Source: Muraenolepis orangiensis
Taxonomy: Eukaryota > Chordata > Actinopteri > Gadiformes > Muraenolepididae
DNA length: 64,000 nucleotides
Reading direction: 5' to 3'
NCBI GenBank assembly: GCA_027704905.1
Contig: CM051005.1
Location: forward strand, 8,930,306-8,994,305
Below are positions 1 to 10,268 of this stretch, piece after piece. The notes under the pieces were generated by a model, which did no database searches, was not told the origin of the DNA, and saw only the letters and a list, made by a program, of their open reading frames with translations. The position numbers were made by a program, and so were the translations under genes. Positions within the stretch are counted from its first letter, which is position 1; each line of letters opens with the position of its first letter.

Positions 1-1060
1 ATGATGTACAAAGAAACACCACTGCATATTTACAACTGTTACAGCGGGTAAGGTCCACAAGCCTAACACACCTCTGGCTCTGAACATAAAATTAAACACA
101 AGTAGGCCACATAGAAATAACTATAAACAGTGCATGCATCAATGCATTACATTTATAATAGGCAACAGAGGGGGTGCATCATCATGCACTTACCATTAGA
201 CGTCTTCATAACAAAACAATGCGTCTGTTGTTGTGGTTGAGGGCAAACGCATCAATGATTTTGTCGCTGTCCAGGGCCCTTGTTCTCACGGTGTTTATAG
301 CCAACAGTGCCAGGTTACTGGTTCGAGAGTCCCCACTGGTGTTCCTCAGGTAGTTTTTCAAATGACGCAGACAAGGAAAACTGCGCTCACAGCTCACTGA
401 GGTCACGGGAAGTGTCAGAGATATGCATATCAGTTTGTACAAGTCTATAAATGCATCTCTGTGTGGCCTCATGAGGGATAGAAACTCCTTGGTGCTGGTG
501 ATAGTATGTCCCTGTTCTTCTTTTCTTTGCAACAGCCGGCGAACTTGGTAAAGCTCTGCAGACAGGTTTTCCTCACTGATTCGATAGTGGCGGGCCATGG
601 GCAGTATCATTTTTTTGTCCAGAAATGATGTGTGTTTGGGGCTCAGGGCGGACACACCTCTCAGTACTTCATTGGTTTCTGTTGAAAAGCGACGTTTCGT
701 CTCCATTAACAACCTGTCTATAACAGGATAGAACGAGTGTGTTCTAAAGTCATCTGTGTCCAAGCGTGCTCTTTCTAACGGGGCTTCCACTACAAACCCC
801 TCCAGATGTCGAGATGTTTGAGCCCGCCTTCTCTCACGTTGCGTCTGTGGTGCAATTCCTGCGTTCACGCACAGACTTTCTGCATCATTTCGGATTTCCC
901 TCCACTTGTCCTCTGTCCGCTTTTCAGATATGGCAATGGTAACAGACTGGGCCAGATAAAAATTTAAAAACACATATATTTATTGGGGGTGCTTAGGGGG
1001 TGCTTTGGCAATCCTGGGGGGTGCTTCAGCACCCCTAGCTCCCCCCTGGCGCCGCCACTG
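1..1060 (-). mobile_element. hAT DNA transposon, partial (left end outside window)
   Basis: The right boundary is a hAT-type terminus: read on the minus strand it begins CAGTGGCGGCGCCAGGGGGG and runs into GC-rich TGAAGCACCCC sequence. It abuts CTGATGACAC, which in the other duplicated blocks is continuous with ATTAATA, so this is a clean insertion edge. The 8-bp target duplication would be CTGATGAC, but the left copy lies outside the window. Only about 100 bp separate the terminus from the transposase exon, so the 5' coding part is missing. Confidence 0.75.
206..946 (-). pseudogene. hAT transposase C-terminal region (ZMYM-like), 5'-truncated
   Basis: The open frame of about 246 codons ends with the hAT C-terminal dimerisation signature LTLPVTSVSCERSF followed by LRHLKNYLR and SNLALLAI. 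This domain mediates transposase dimerisation and is also found in domesticated ZMYM-type proteins. A polypyrimidine-CCCAG acceptor on the minus strand just before 946 suggests this is a downstream exon. The DDE catalytic core and the DNA-binding part are absent, and no credible ATG start is present. I infer a deleted, non-functional copy; a domesticated exon is possible but has no support here. Confidence 0.7.
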
Positions 1061-1429
1061 CTGATGACACACGAATGAGAGAGGTATAGCACGTAGGCTA
1101 AATAAAGATCAACAGTTTCCAGAGGGCATTTACTTTGGAACAGTAAGCCCTCAGTAAGTTCAGTAAGTACAGTAAGTTCCTCCACAAGTTTAATACAAAG
1201 AGCAAATATATGTTCATCGCAAGGTACACAACAGCAAAACACATTGTCCTTTGGACATATCCAGGTCCTCTTCTTAAAGTGTCATGGCACAGTCCTCAGT
1301 GTCCCATAAGTTGGGGGTGGAGTACATCACATTTGGGATTCTGCCTCGCACAAAATAAAAAAAACAATTTTGGGACTTTAGGGGTTAATAGATCACTGTT
1401 TTTACACGAGAGAAACAGAAACTGAAAAA

Positions 1430-1585
1430 GTAATCATGGTAATGTGGGTCGATGATTTGATAACAGCTGCAAGTGATGAAAATGCGCCGAAAGCAATAAA
1501 GGAAATGCTTACAGCAAGGTTTAAGATGAAAGATCTAGGCAAACTAAAACACTTTCTTGGTATCGGTTTTGACCGGTTAGTTTGA
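1430..1585 (+). pseudogene. Ty1/copia reverse transcriptase relic (VDD box)
   Basis: This 52-codon plus-strand frame contains MVMWVDDLITAAS, matching the YVDD catalytic box of Ty1/copia reverse transcriptases with tryptophan at the Y position. It is followed by FKMKDLGKLKHFLGI, the typical downstream copia motif. It ends in TGA with no RNase H. It is a short relic, in the opposite orientation to the larger copia elements nearby, and recurs in most duplicon copies. Confidence 0.75.
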
Positions 1586-1713
1586 GAATGGAATCCAGTT
1601 GAACAACACTGACGTTTATTGTGTCTAATTTCCTCTACACTGGGTTTTAATGTAAGAACTGCTGTACAAACCTCTTCTGCATACAGCTGGACTGGGAATC
1701 TGGCATACCTGGT

Positions 1714-1742
1714 GCCCAAGGTGGGCTGACGCCACCTTGGGC
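1714..1742. repeat. 11-bp-arm palindrome in duplicon
   Basis: GCCCAAGGTGG and its reverse complement flank a 7-bp loop (GCTGACG). The same perfect form occurs at 8871-8899. In the other copies the left arm reads differently (for example CACTTTCCAGTGG), so only some copies can form this hairpin. Confidence 0.8.
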
Positions 1743-1935
1743 CCGATTAATATACAGCATATTTTGTAATAAGATAAAGGTGGATTTGAAATAATTAACT
1801 CAACATACTTTGAATAATTATCCTAGATGGTGGCTATTTAGTTTAGAGCAATAATAAGCTGCAGTTTAGAAGGGTGGCATGGTAGATGATATATCCTATG
1901 TGAAACAACAGGTATTTAATTTATTAACAACGATG

Positions 1936-2046
1936 CTGCAAAGCGCACCCAATACCGCTCCTGCTGCAATCTACTCTCCGGTCCATCTCACGCTCCATCC
2001 TCCCCTCACTGGAAAACAAGACCCCGAGATACTTGAACTCCTTCAC
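1936..2046 (-). pseudogene. Rex3/RTE-like LINE reverse transcriptase relic
   Basis: On the minus strand this encodes VKEFKYLGVLFSSEGRMERE, which resembles the conserved block downstream of the RT palm in fish Rex3/RTE LINEs. The similarity ends within about 40 codons and the remainder is not coding-like. It is an ancient fragment carried inside the duplicon. Confidence 0.6.
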
Positions 2047-2296
2047 TTTGGGTTAAGGACTCACTCTCCACTTGGAGTAGACAATCCACCGGTGTCCTGC
2101 TGAGAACTGTAGTGGAAAATACTTATGTTGTCCTTTGTATCTTTCTATCTTTATCTTTGATATCTTAAATATATTACTATTTACGTTGCTTGATTGTTAA
2201 TTCTTCACATTTTAACTCAAACTTTCATCCTTTTCAACTGAAAATGGCTGAGTAAGGAAACACCCTCAGCATGCAAGTAATATAAAAAGCAAACAA

Positions 2297-2580
2297 CAAC
2301 TGTCTCTCTGGGTGCCAGGACGCCATAGGCCAGGTTGGGGAAGAATTGATCATATTTCCGAAATGCTGTAAACAGTTCATCAGATTGTATTCTGTCCATC
2401 TCACTGGATTTCTCAGGGCCCCAGACTCCCTTGATGACACATTTCCAAACAGTGATAGGTACCCTGCCCTGAAGACAATATTGTAACTATAGATGAAAAG
2501 TCCATCCTCAATCCGCATGAGATTCTGCAAATTGTTCATCATACATCATGTCAATAGTACTAGTCCATCCCCCATCAGAT
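2297..2580 (-). pseudogene. CYP8B fragment (middle of gene)
   Basis: This fragment matches roughly codons 132-242 of the intact CYP8B copies. It has an internal deletion of about 45 bp where the others encode the GKSGDQKDW region, plus point changes. It lacks the start, I-helix, EXXR and heme-binding parts. The left edge joins duplicon spacer (AATATAAAAAGC) and the right edge joins ATGCTGTTAGACTTG. It cannot make a P450. Confidence 0.9.
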
Positions 2581-2619
2581 GCATGCTGTTAGACTTGTGT
2601 GAATATTTGCTTTAATTTT

Positions 2620-2912
2620 CCATTTGCTAACTAAACAAAACTGGTATAAACCAAAAAACGAAATGAACTCTAAATGAAATCTAAATGTATTGATAGATGA
2701 ATTGCACAATTTACAGTATTATTACAGTAATACGTAGGTATATACAATACACAACAATACGTATAGTGCAAATTGGCAGTAATAAAATACTAATAATAAA
2801 TAACTCAGATGAATACTGAAAAAGTGACATGTGAAAAGTGAAAAGTGAAATTGAATTTACAGTGCAAAATTACAGTGAAAGGAATTTACAGTGCGTTGAC
2901 CAAAAATATACA
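2620..2912 (-). mobile_element. L2-type LINE 3' UTR fragment
   Basis: It matches the 3' untranslated part of the L2 insertion at 56987-57420, including ATACGTAGGTATATACAATACACAACAATACG and the AGTGCAAATTGGCAGTAATA stretch. Here the terminal AAAGTTATCTGAATCTG tail and the solo LTR seen in later copies are missing. Non-coding. Confidence 0.65.
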
Positions 2913-3197
2913 TGCTGTATATGTTGACAACACATTGTACAGACAGACATCATAAAGCATCAAGTTAAGTGTTCAAAGTTGAAAGTAAGTGTTGAACCAT
3001 ATTACAACATTTTGAAATGACCCCGTAGACTCTGTTCTTGATACAGTTACACACATATTATGTCTTTCATGTAATACAACTGGACAATAGTTTTGTATCA
3101 TTTTGTATCATTCACAGCAGACAGCAGGCTATGTAAATACCTTTAAATGTCCTGTATTTCTAAAAAGGCCAATTGTATTTAATACTATTTCTAAAAA
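2913..3197. other. Duplicon spacer, no gene seen
   Basis: This AT-rich non-coding spacer contains TGCTGTATATGTTGACAACAC and GACCCCGTAGACTCTGTTC. It recurs near 30997, 37666, 52021 and 55636, between the L2 tail and the next RT-relic block. I recognise no gene or element in it. Confidence 0.6.
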
Positions 3198-3583
3198 AGA
3201 GATCTACACCACTTTGTAAATTTCTTCATTAATACTGATGACACATGAAAGAGAGAGGTATAGCACGTAGGCTATATAAAGATCAACAGTTTCCAGAGGG
3301 CATTTACTTTGGAACAGTAAGCCCTCAGTAAGTTCAGTAAGTTCCTCCACAAGTGTAATACAAAGAGCAAATATATGTTCATCGCAAGGTACACAACAGC
3401 AAAACACATTGTCCTTTGGACATATCCAGGTCCTCTTCTTAAAGTGTCATGGCACAGTCCTCAGTGTCCCATAAGTTGGGGGTGGAGTACATCACATTTG
3501 GGATTCTGCCTCGCACAAAATAAAAAAAACAATTTTGGGGTTAATAGATCACTGTTTTTACACGAGAAACAGAAACTGAAAAA

Positions 3584-3739
3584 GTAATCATGGTAATGTG
3601 GGTCGATGATTTGATAACAGCTGCAAGTGATGAAAATGCGCCGAAAGCAATAAAGGAAATGCTTACAGCAAGGTTTAAGATGAAAGATCTAGGCAAACTA
3701 AAACACTTTCTTGGTATCGGTTTTGACCGGTTAGTTTGA
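3584..3739 (+). pseudogene. Ty1/copia RT relic, duplicon copy 2
   Basis: Same 52-codon frame as at 1430, with the MWVDD box and KDLGKLKHFLGI, ending in the same TGA. Confidence 0.75.
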
Positions 3740-3980
3740 GAATGGAATCCAGTTGAACAACACTGACGTTTATTGTGTCTCATTTCCTCTACACTGGGTT
3801 TTAATGTAAGAACTGCTGTACAAACCTCTTCTGCATACAGCTGGATTGGGAATCTGGCATACCTGGCACATTTCCGGTGGGCTGACGCCACCTTGGGCCC
3901 GATTAATATACAGCATATTTTGTAATAAGATAAAGGTGGATTTGAAATAATTAACTCAACATACTTTGAATGTTTTGAAA

Positions 3981-4094
3981 GTGCAGCAAAGCGCACCCAA
4001 TACCGCTCCTGCTGCAATCTACTCTCCGGTCCATCTCACGCTCCATCCTCCCCTCACTGGAGAACAAGACCCCGAGATACTTGAACTCCTTCAC
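3981..4094 (-). pseudogene. Rex3/RTE-like RT relic, duplicon copy 2
   Basis: Encodes FKYLGVLFSSEGRMERE on the minus strand, as in the other blocks; nothing else of the LINE remains. Confidence 0.6.
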
Positions 4095-4778
4095 TTTGGG
4101 TTAAGGACTCACTCTCCACTTGGAGTAGACAATCCACCGGTGTCCTGCTGAGAACTGTAGTGGAAAATGCTTATGTTGTCCTTTGTATCTTTCTATCTAT
4201 ATCTTTGATATCTTAAATATATTACTATTTACGTTGCTTGATTGTTAATTCTTGTCATTTTAACTCAAACTTTCATTTTCAACTGAAATTGGCTCAGTAA
4301 GGAAACACCCTCAGCATGCAAGTAATATAAAAAAATATAAGTGAGCTTAATGCATCAAATAATATGATTAAGATGAAAGGTAATTCAAATTCTAACCATT
4401 ATTGTTTGAAACCGACAATTGTATTTTTCGGGCAAGCACAGCATGAAAAGACCCGGGTGTCAAACCATGTATTATACATAATTTAACCTTTGAACTGGTC
4501 TCTCAGCTGCGGTAATGAAAGGACCAAGCAGGTTTTAAATAAGCTCTGATCACCAACCACCACCACCTTATGGTTCATGATGGCCATCTTAACAAATATG
4601 TTGCTCTGACCGGTTTGTAGGAGTTTGCAAGACTTTGTTGCTTGTTTATTTATTCCTCTTGTGTGTGTGTGTGTGTGTGGGGGGGGGGGGGGAGTCTGTC
4701 TGTCTGTGTTTCCTTGTTCAAAATAACAAAACAACCCAGATTGTAAGGTCTACTTTATTTGACTTGATTTAACATTTG

Positions 4779-4888
4779 TGTTGACAGGGTCACGTGTAGC
4801 AAGAAACCAGTCATGACGACGAGGTCTTATTTAGCCTTAACTGGCGTGGTTTATTTTCATGTGCATTGCACCACTTGACCCGCTCTCC

Positions 4889-4980
<92 letters not shown>

Positions 4981-5106
4981 AATCCCTTATATAGGACACC
5001 TGACGTCAGCTACAATAGCTGCGCCTCCTTACGTCTATAGCGCCCTCTTACTGCGGAACAGTTATAGTGCAGTTACATACAGACATACTAACACTTACAC
5101 TTAACA
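4779..5106 (-). repeat. Copia-A 3' LTR
   Basis: TGTTGACAG...CACTTAACA on the plus strand. It contains a pure (GA)n tract at about 4890-4978, a TATA-like TATATAGG and the palindromic CRE TGACGTCA at 5001-5008. A purine run (AAGTGGGAG on the minus strand, 5107-5116) just inside the LTR fits the polypurine tract. Confidence 0.88.
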
Positions 5107-5212
5107 CTCCCACTTATGAATGACGTGTATACTGTACAACTTTTCCAAGAAAAAATAACAATTCAAAACATCACAAGAACATGGCGGTCAATATTACATA
5201 ACAGGCAATATT

Positions 5213-5431
5213 TTACACACCGAACATGACCCCTGCAAATTTTTTCAATTTTAGTTTGGAGACAGGCTTGGTCATAGCGTCTGCAACCATGTCATCTGTA
5301 GGACAGTAAACCAGTGTCATCTTTTCTTCTCTGATGACAGATCTGATGAAGTGATATTTTATATCCACATGTTTACACCTCTGTCGGCACACAGGGTTTC
5401 TGGCAAGTGCAATGGTTCCCTGGTTGTCTTC
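5213..5431 (-). pseudogene. Copia-A RNase H C-terminal relic
   Basis: The minus-strand frame reads EDNQGTIALARNP, CKHVDIKYHFIR and MVADAMTKPVSKLKLKKFAG, ending in TAA. These are the conserved end of a copia RNase H. It is in a different frame from the RT fragment upstream of it. The RT palm and most of RNase H, normally more than 300 codons, are deleted between them. Confidence 0.8.
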
Positions 5432-6150
5432 TGCATAACTACCCGTACACTGGTCAGATTAGCTGTAGGGGAGAATGTCTCACCGTAGTCTATTCCTTCC
5501 CTCTGACTGTAGCCTTTAGCTACAAACCTGGCCTTGTACCTGTCGTGCCCTTCAATACCCTCCTTGATTGAGTACACCCACTTGCCTCCCACTGCCTGTC
5601 TACCCTCGGGTAACTTTGTTAGAGTAAAAGTATGATTGTCCTCCAGGGACCTCATCTCCTCATCCATCGCTCTCTCCCATTTTCCTGACTCAGGGGATAT
5701 CATGGCCTCTTTAAAGGTCTGAGGTACACCACTCACTACCCTGTAGCAGTAATCTATACTGGTAAGTGTACTGTCATCCTCGTCACTTTCTCTCTGGGCA
5801 TAGCCTTTCAGATACTTTGGGGGTTTATGTTCCCAGGGGGGATATCTCCCACTGCATGAGGCACGTGGCGTCACCCTAGGGTGCTTCTCGCCATCATCCT
5901 CCGGTGGCTGTTGACCGTCTGTCTCCATGTCTGTGCTCAGTACACTAGGCTGTGGCGTCTCTCTTTTCTCACACCCTACTCTGGAGTCCAGCTCTGGCTC
6001 CTGTGTCTGTGTCTCGTTCTCACATGTTGTCTTTGTGACAAACTTTACTAATCTGTGCTTTTGCACTTTCCCCATACCGGGATAATAGACTAGAAAAGCG
6101 GGGCTGCCCTTGTCATGCCCTACAAAAAGTCCTTTCTCACACCTGCACAC
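5432..6150 (-). pseudogene. Copia-A integrase/RT linker and RT N-terminus, truncated
   Basis: It starts with CEKGLFVGHDKGSP, the end of the integrase region. An acidic, low-complexity linker follows, then the start of a copia RT (GGKWVYSIKEG, YKARFVAKGYSQREGIDYGETFSP). At LTSVRVV the frame runs into the displaced RNase H end. The YVDD catalytic box is absent. The frame overlaps the upstream Gag-integrase frame by about 30 bp and is out of phase with it. Confidence 0.8.
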
Positions 6151-7655
6151 CTTTTTCCTGTCAGTGCTGTATATGGGGTGGTGCCCGTGTGCTTGTTAAA
6201 ACACAGATTTCTGGTGTAAGCTGCTTCTTGGACCGCATAATGCCATAGACTCTTAGGTAAGTTACCGTCTATTAGCTTACACCTAGCCATTTCGAAGAGA
6301 GTGCGCCCTTCCCTCTCAGCTATCCCGTTTTGGTGCGGGGAGTAAGGACAGGACGTCTCGTGTCTGATCTTGTTCCTTCTCAGCAGTGACTGAAACTCTC
6401 TATTTGTGAACTCTGTTCCGTTGTCGGACCTCAGGCACTTTACGCTGCCATACGGAGCTACATCTGCAAGGAATTTCTCTGTGGCCTGAAGTGCGTCACT
6501 CTTTGCTTTGAGAAAGTAGACAAACACTGCCCCTGTACACACATCTGTGAAAGACTGCATATATTTAAAGCCGCCTATGGACTCATTATTCACTGGGCCG
6601 GCTAGATCTGTGTTAACTAGCTCAAGTGGTGTCTTTACTTTTTCTGTGGGACCTCTGTTCCTTGTTTGAGTGAACTTTCCCTTTATACACACATCACATT
6701 CTTTGTTAGGTCTATGCTTTTCACCGTTAATGTGCATGCCTACTGTTACCGCCTGCAGCTTCAGTATGTCCTCGTAATTACAATGACCCATGATCTCATG
6801 CCATGTCTGTATATCATGACTGACATTACACACATCATTTTCATTACATTCTGTTTGTAGATAATACATTCTCTTGTACACCTCAATGTTAAATCTCGTA
6901 CCGTCAGGCTCCACAAGAACATCGTTACCTTCATTGAAGAACACCTTGGCACCATTTGCAGTAGCAGATTTTACAGAGAATAGTTCTTGGGGGAACGAGG
7001 GTATGTAGAGGGCGTTCTTCAACGTCACTGTACACCGGCGCCCCTCACTGTCTATGAGGCATACCTGTGCGTCTCCTCTCCCGTGCGCCAACCCGAAAGT
7101 GCGCTTCCCGTCTGCCAGCTCCATGCTGTGTCTATCCGGCTCGAAGGTGCTGTCAAAGTTCTTGAATCGGTTCCTGTCGTTGATAATGTGGGATGACGCA
7201 CCTGTGTCCACGATCAGTCCCTTCCTTTGGGCCTGCTGCTGCTGCGCTGACCGGCTGGCGTATGCTGTCTGCGCCCCGAAGGTGAAGTCCTCTTTTCCCG
7301 CTCCTCTCCGGGCGTCGTCTCGACTCGCCTCACGTCCACCGCTGCCGCCATCTTGTCCACAGCCGCCATCTTGCACGTGCGCGTACCGAGCACTCTGTTC
7401 GCGCTTCTTTCTACACACTCTGTCTGCGTGTCCCGAAGTTGTGCAGAAACTACACCGAACAGTTTTTGTGCAATTATCCTTTCGGTGACCCTTTTCTCCA
7501 CAACGCCAACACGCCATCTCCGTCGTGGGTCTGGTCTTTTTCTTTGGCGCTGCCCGGGCCTTCATTACCCTTTCTCCCGCCTCCTCGGCGACCGGGTCTG
7601 AGTCTTCTGAGGCCTCGAAGTTCCGCAACTTGGCCTTGAACTCCCCCAGCGACAT
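6120..7655 (-). pseudogene. Copia-A Gag C-terminus, protease and integrase
   Basis: About 511 codons. Domains in order: Gag end with two CX2CX4HX4C zinc knuckles (CWRCGEKGHRKDNC and CSFCTTSGHADRVC); aspartic protease motif LIVDTGASSHI; and copia integrase with an HHCC-type region (HEIMGHCN...CDVCIKGK). The D,D,E core includes NTDLAGP, RSDNGTEF and SPHQNGIAERE. It packages, processes and integrates element cDNA in intact relatives. It is frameshifted from its Gag N-terminus and from RT, and has a deletion after LTGKR. Confidence 0.85.
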
Positions 7656-7733
7656 GAACCGTGCGTCACCAACAGTGTGAAAGGTTTATACATCTCCGGT
7701 AGTCCCCTCATAACCATCGCCATCATCAGTCCA

Positions 7734-8201
7734 TCACTCGGTGCTTCTCCTGCACTTTTGAGCGCCGTGATGATCTGCTCCGCCCTGATGACGTATCACA
7801 GTCACGGTCTCTATGCTAGCTTTCTTCAGCGCGGTCAATGTTATATACAGGGATACTATCCGGGGCCTACCTCTGCCGATGTAGTGTTCTCTTAACACTT
7901 TTAGACTCTCTGGGCCTTTGTCCTTTGTGTCCCGGAATATCAGCCCCAAGCTTGTGTTGTCTAGGAGTGGTGCTAGCTCGCAGTATGCGTCGGCGTTCAG
8001 CTTAGTATCCAGGGCTTGCGCGGCCTCCGTTATTTCTCCCGTGAGGCCCGTCAAAATTGTCTTTTTCAACCCCAATCCGTGCATACAGCACAACATCCGC
8101 TCTTCCCAGAGCTCGTATTCTTCTGCCCTTCCATCAAACGTGGGCCACTTGCTTCTGCCTCTGGTCGCTATCTTTTGGTTGTAGCTTAGCTTTAGTGTCA
8201 C
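7734..8201 (-). pseudogene. Copia-A Gag N-terminal part
   Basis: It encodes the copia-type Gag start RSKWPTFDGRAEEYELWEERM and LTGLTGEITEAAQALDTKLNAD. The initiator seen in copia-B (AAGATGGCGACC) is changed here so that Met becomes Ile (ATA). The frame is lost near 7790 compared with copia-B. Not expected to make Gag. Confidence 0.75.
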
Positions 8202-8273
8202 GCGGTTCTCCCGCCGCTAAACTGGCCTACACTTTTCAGCTAACTACCTATCGTTATTTTGCTCTTCCGTGAT

Positions 8274-8287
8274 CTGGGCCCATAACC
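8274..8287 (-). other. Copia-A primer-binding site (initiator tRNA-Met anticodon arm)
   Basis: Directly inside the 5' LTR the minus strand reads GGTTATGGGCCCAG. This is the complement of CTGGGCCCATAACC, the anticodon stem-loop of vertebrate initiator tRNA-Met. Drosophila copia is known to prime from an internal half-molecule of the same tRNA. The same 14 bases lie at 18060-18073 and 50329-50342. Confidence 0.8.
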
Positions 8288-8656
<369 letters not shown>

Positions 8657-8657
8657 C

Positions 8658-8742
8658 TGAAATGCTTACAGCAAGGTTTAAGATGAAAGATCTAGGCAAA
8701 CTAAAACACTTTCTTGGTATCGGTTTTGACCGGTTAGTTTGA
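8658..8742 (+). pseudogene. Ty1/copia RT relic, truncated, duplicon copy 3
   Basis: Only the second half of the relic (EMLTARFKMKDLGKLKHFLGI) is left; the VDD box lies beyond the rearrangement point. Confidence 0.7.
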
Positions 8743-8981
8743 GAATGGAATCCAGTTGAACAACACTGACGTTTATTGTGTCTCATTTCCTCTACACTGG
8801 GTTTTAATGTAAGAACTGCTGTACAAACCTCTTCTGCATACAGCTGGACTGGGAATCTGGCATACCTGGTGCCCAAGGTGGGCTGACGCCACCTTGGGCC
8901 CGATTAATATACAGCATATTTTGTAATAAGATAAAGGTGGATTTGAAATAATTAACTCAACATACTTTGAATGTTTTGAAA

Positions 8982-9097
8982 GTGCAGCAAAGCGCACCCA
9001 ATACCGCTCCTGCTGCAATCTATACTCTCCGGTCCATCTCACGCTCCATCCTCCCCTCACTGGAGAACAAGACCCCGAGATACTTGAACTCCTTCAC
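8982..9097 (-). pseudogene. Rex3/RTE-like RT relic, duplicon copy 3
   Basis: Same FKYLGVLFSSEGRMERE fragment, with a 2-bp insertion (CTATACTCTCC) compared with the other copies. Confidence 0.6.
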
Positions 9098-9652
9098 TTT
9101 GGGTTAAGGACTCACTCTCCACTTGGAGTAGACAATCCACCGGTGTCCTGCTGAGAACTGTAGTGGAAAATGCTTACGTTGTCCTTTGTATCTTTCTATC
9201 TATATCTTTGATATCTTAAATATATTACAATTTACGTTGCTTGATTGTTAATTCTTGTCATTTTAACTCAAACTTTCATAATTTTCAACTGAAATTGGCT
9301 GAGTAAGGAAACGCCCTCAGCATGCAAGTAATATAAAAAAATATAAGTGAGCTTAATGCATCAAATAATATGAAGATTAAGATGAAGGTAATTCAAATTC
9401 TAACCATTATTGTTTGAAACCGACAATTGCATTTTTCGGGCAAGCACAGCATGAAAAGACCCGGGTGTCAAACCCTGTATTATACATAATTTAACCTTTG
9501 AACTGGTCTCAGCTGCGGTAATGAAAGGACCAAGCAGGTTTTAAATAAGCTCTGATCACCAACCACCACCACCTTATGGTTCATGATGGCCATCTTAACA
9601 AATATGTTGCTCTGACCGGTTTGTAGGAGTTTGCAAGACTTTGTTGTTCTTT

Positions 9653-9683
<31 letters not shown>

Positions 9684-9766
9684 GGGGAGTCTGTCTGTGT
9701 TTCCTTGTCCAAAATAACAAAACAACCCAGATTATAAGGTCTACTTTATATATAAATAAATAAATA

Positions 9767-10251
9767 TCGATAAATATCCCACAGACAGGGATAGGCAGAG
9801 ACGTAGTCGGGGACAGGCAGGTGATCAGAACCGGGGCTGGGTAGACGAACCAGGCAGGGACAGGCAGAAGCGTAGTCAGGGACGGGCGGTAGATCAGGAA
9901 CCGGACAGGCAGAGGCGTAGTCAGGGACAGGCAGGTAATCAGGAACCAGGCAGGGACAGGCAGAGGCGTAGTCGGGGACAGGCGGTGGATCGGGAACCAG
10001 GCGAGGCGGGCAGGTCCGGGGCGGGCAGGTCCGGGGCAGGCAGGTCCGGGGCAGGCAGAGTCGGCAACGGGAATCAGTCCGGGTAAACGCTGGAGAGTCT
10101 GTGTCATCAGAAACAATCTGGCAAAGTATGAGTGTGCGGGGTAGACTTAAATAGGCCGGTTAATTATCATGCGCTGCAGGTGTGGGGGAAATGTAAATGC
10201 GGGTTGACGCTGCCCCCTAGTGGAGGCAGCGTAAATAGCCATTGTGATACA
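9767..10251 (+). repeat. Minisatellite-bearing LTR, copy A (5'-truncated)
   Basis: Matches the LTR-like insertion at 18469-19066 but lacks its first part. It has GC-rich tandem repeats of GGGACAGGCAG-type units with GTAGTC and AGGAACC, then short CAGGTCCGGGG repeats. The conserved end is GCGTAAATAGCCATTGTGATACA, followed by the CYP8B 3' flank. Frames through it give only proline/arginine-rich low-complexity peptides and are not genes. Confidence 0.7.
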
Positions 10252-10268
10252 AAAGTTTGATGTGTGAG

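Larger units (their letters stand above)
1061..2296 (+). repeat. Duplicon block copy 1 (RT relic + Rex3 relic + spacer)
   Basis: First copy of a block repeated nine times in the window. It begins at CTGATGACACACGAATGAG, runs through the copia RT relic, an imperfect or perfect palindrome, the Rex3-like relic and an AT-rich spacer, and ends where the CYP8B fragment begins. Other copies match with scattered indels. No host gene is seen in it; short frames on both strands are shadows of the repeat. Confidence 0.8.
3198..4778 (+). repeat. Duplicon block copy 2
   Basis: Begins AGAGATCTACACCAC and runs to the ATTTG that abuts the first copia element. It contains a copia RT relic, a Rex3 relic, AT-rich spacer and a (TG)n(G)n tract at about 4661-4692. 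No host gene is seen. Confidence 0.8.
8657..9766 (+). repeat. Duplicon block copy 3 (left-truncated)
   Basis: Starts abruptly in the RT relic at the copia-A LTR edge and continues through the perfect palindrome (8871-8899), the Rex3 relic, AT-rich spacer and a (TG)n(G)n tract at 9653-9687. It ends at a deletion junction (TTTATATATAAATAAATAAATAT) into a minisatellite LTR. Confidence 0.8.

Noticed and set aside
4811..5104. Open frames of repeated Ser-Leu or Arg-Glu in the copia LTRs (also 8322-8654, 14610-14916, 39211-39589)
   Set aside because: They are translations of (GA)n or (CT)n microsatellites, open in several frames on both strands, with no domain or start signal.
7054..7488. Plus-strand frames of 144 codons opposite copia Gag (also 16843-17277 and 49319-49753)
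   Set aside because: They are antisense shadows of the Gag-protease coding region, conserved only because the element is duplicated.
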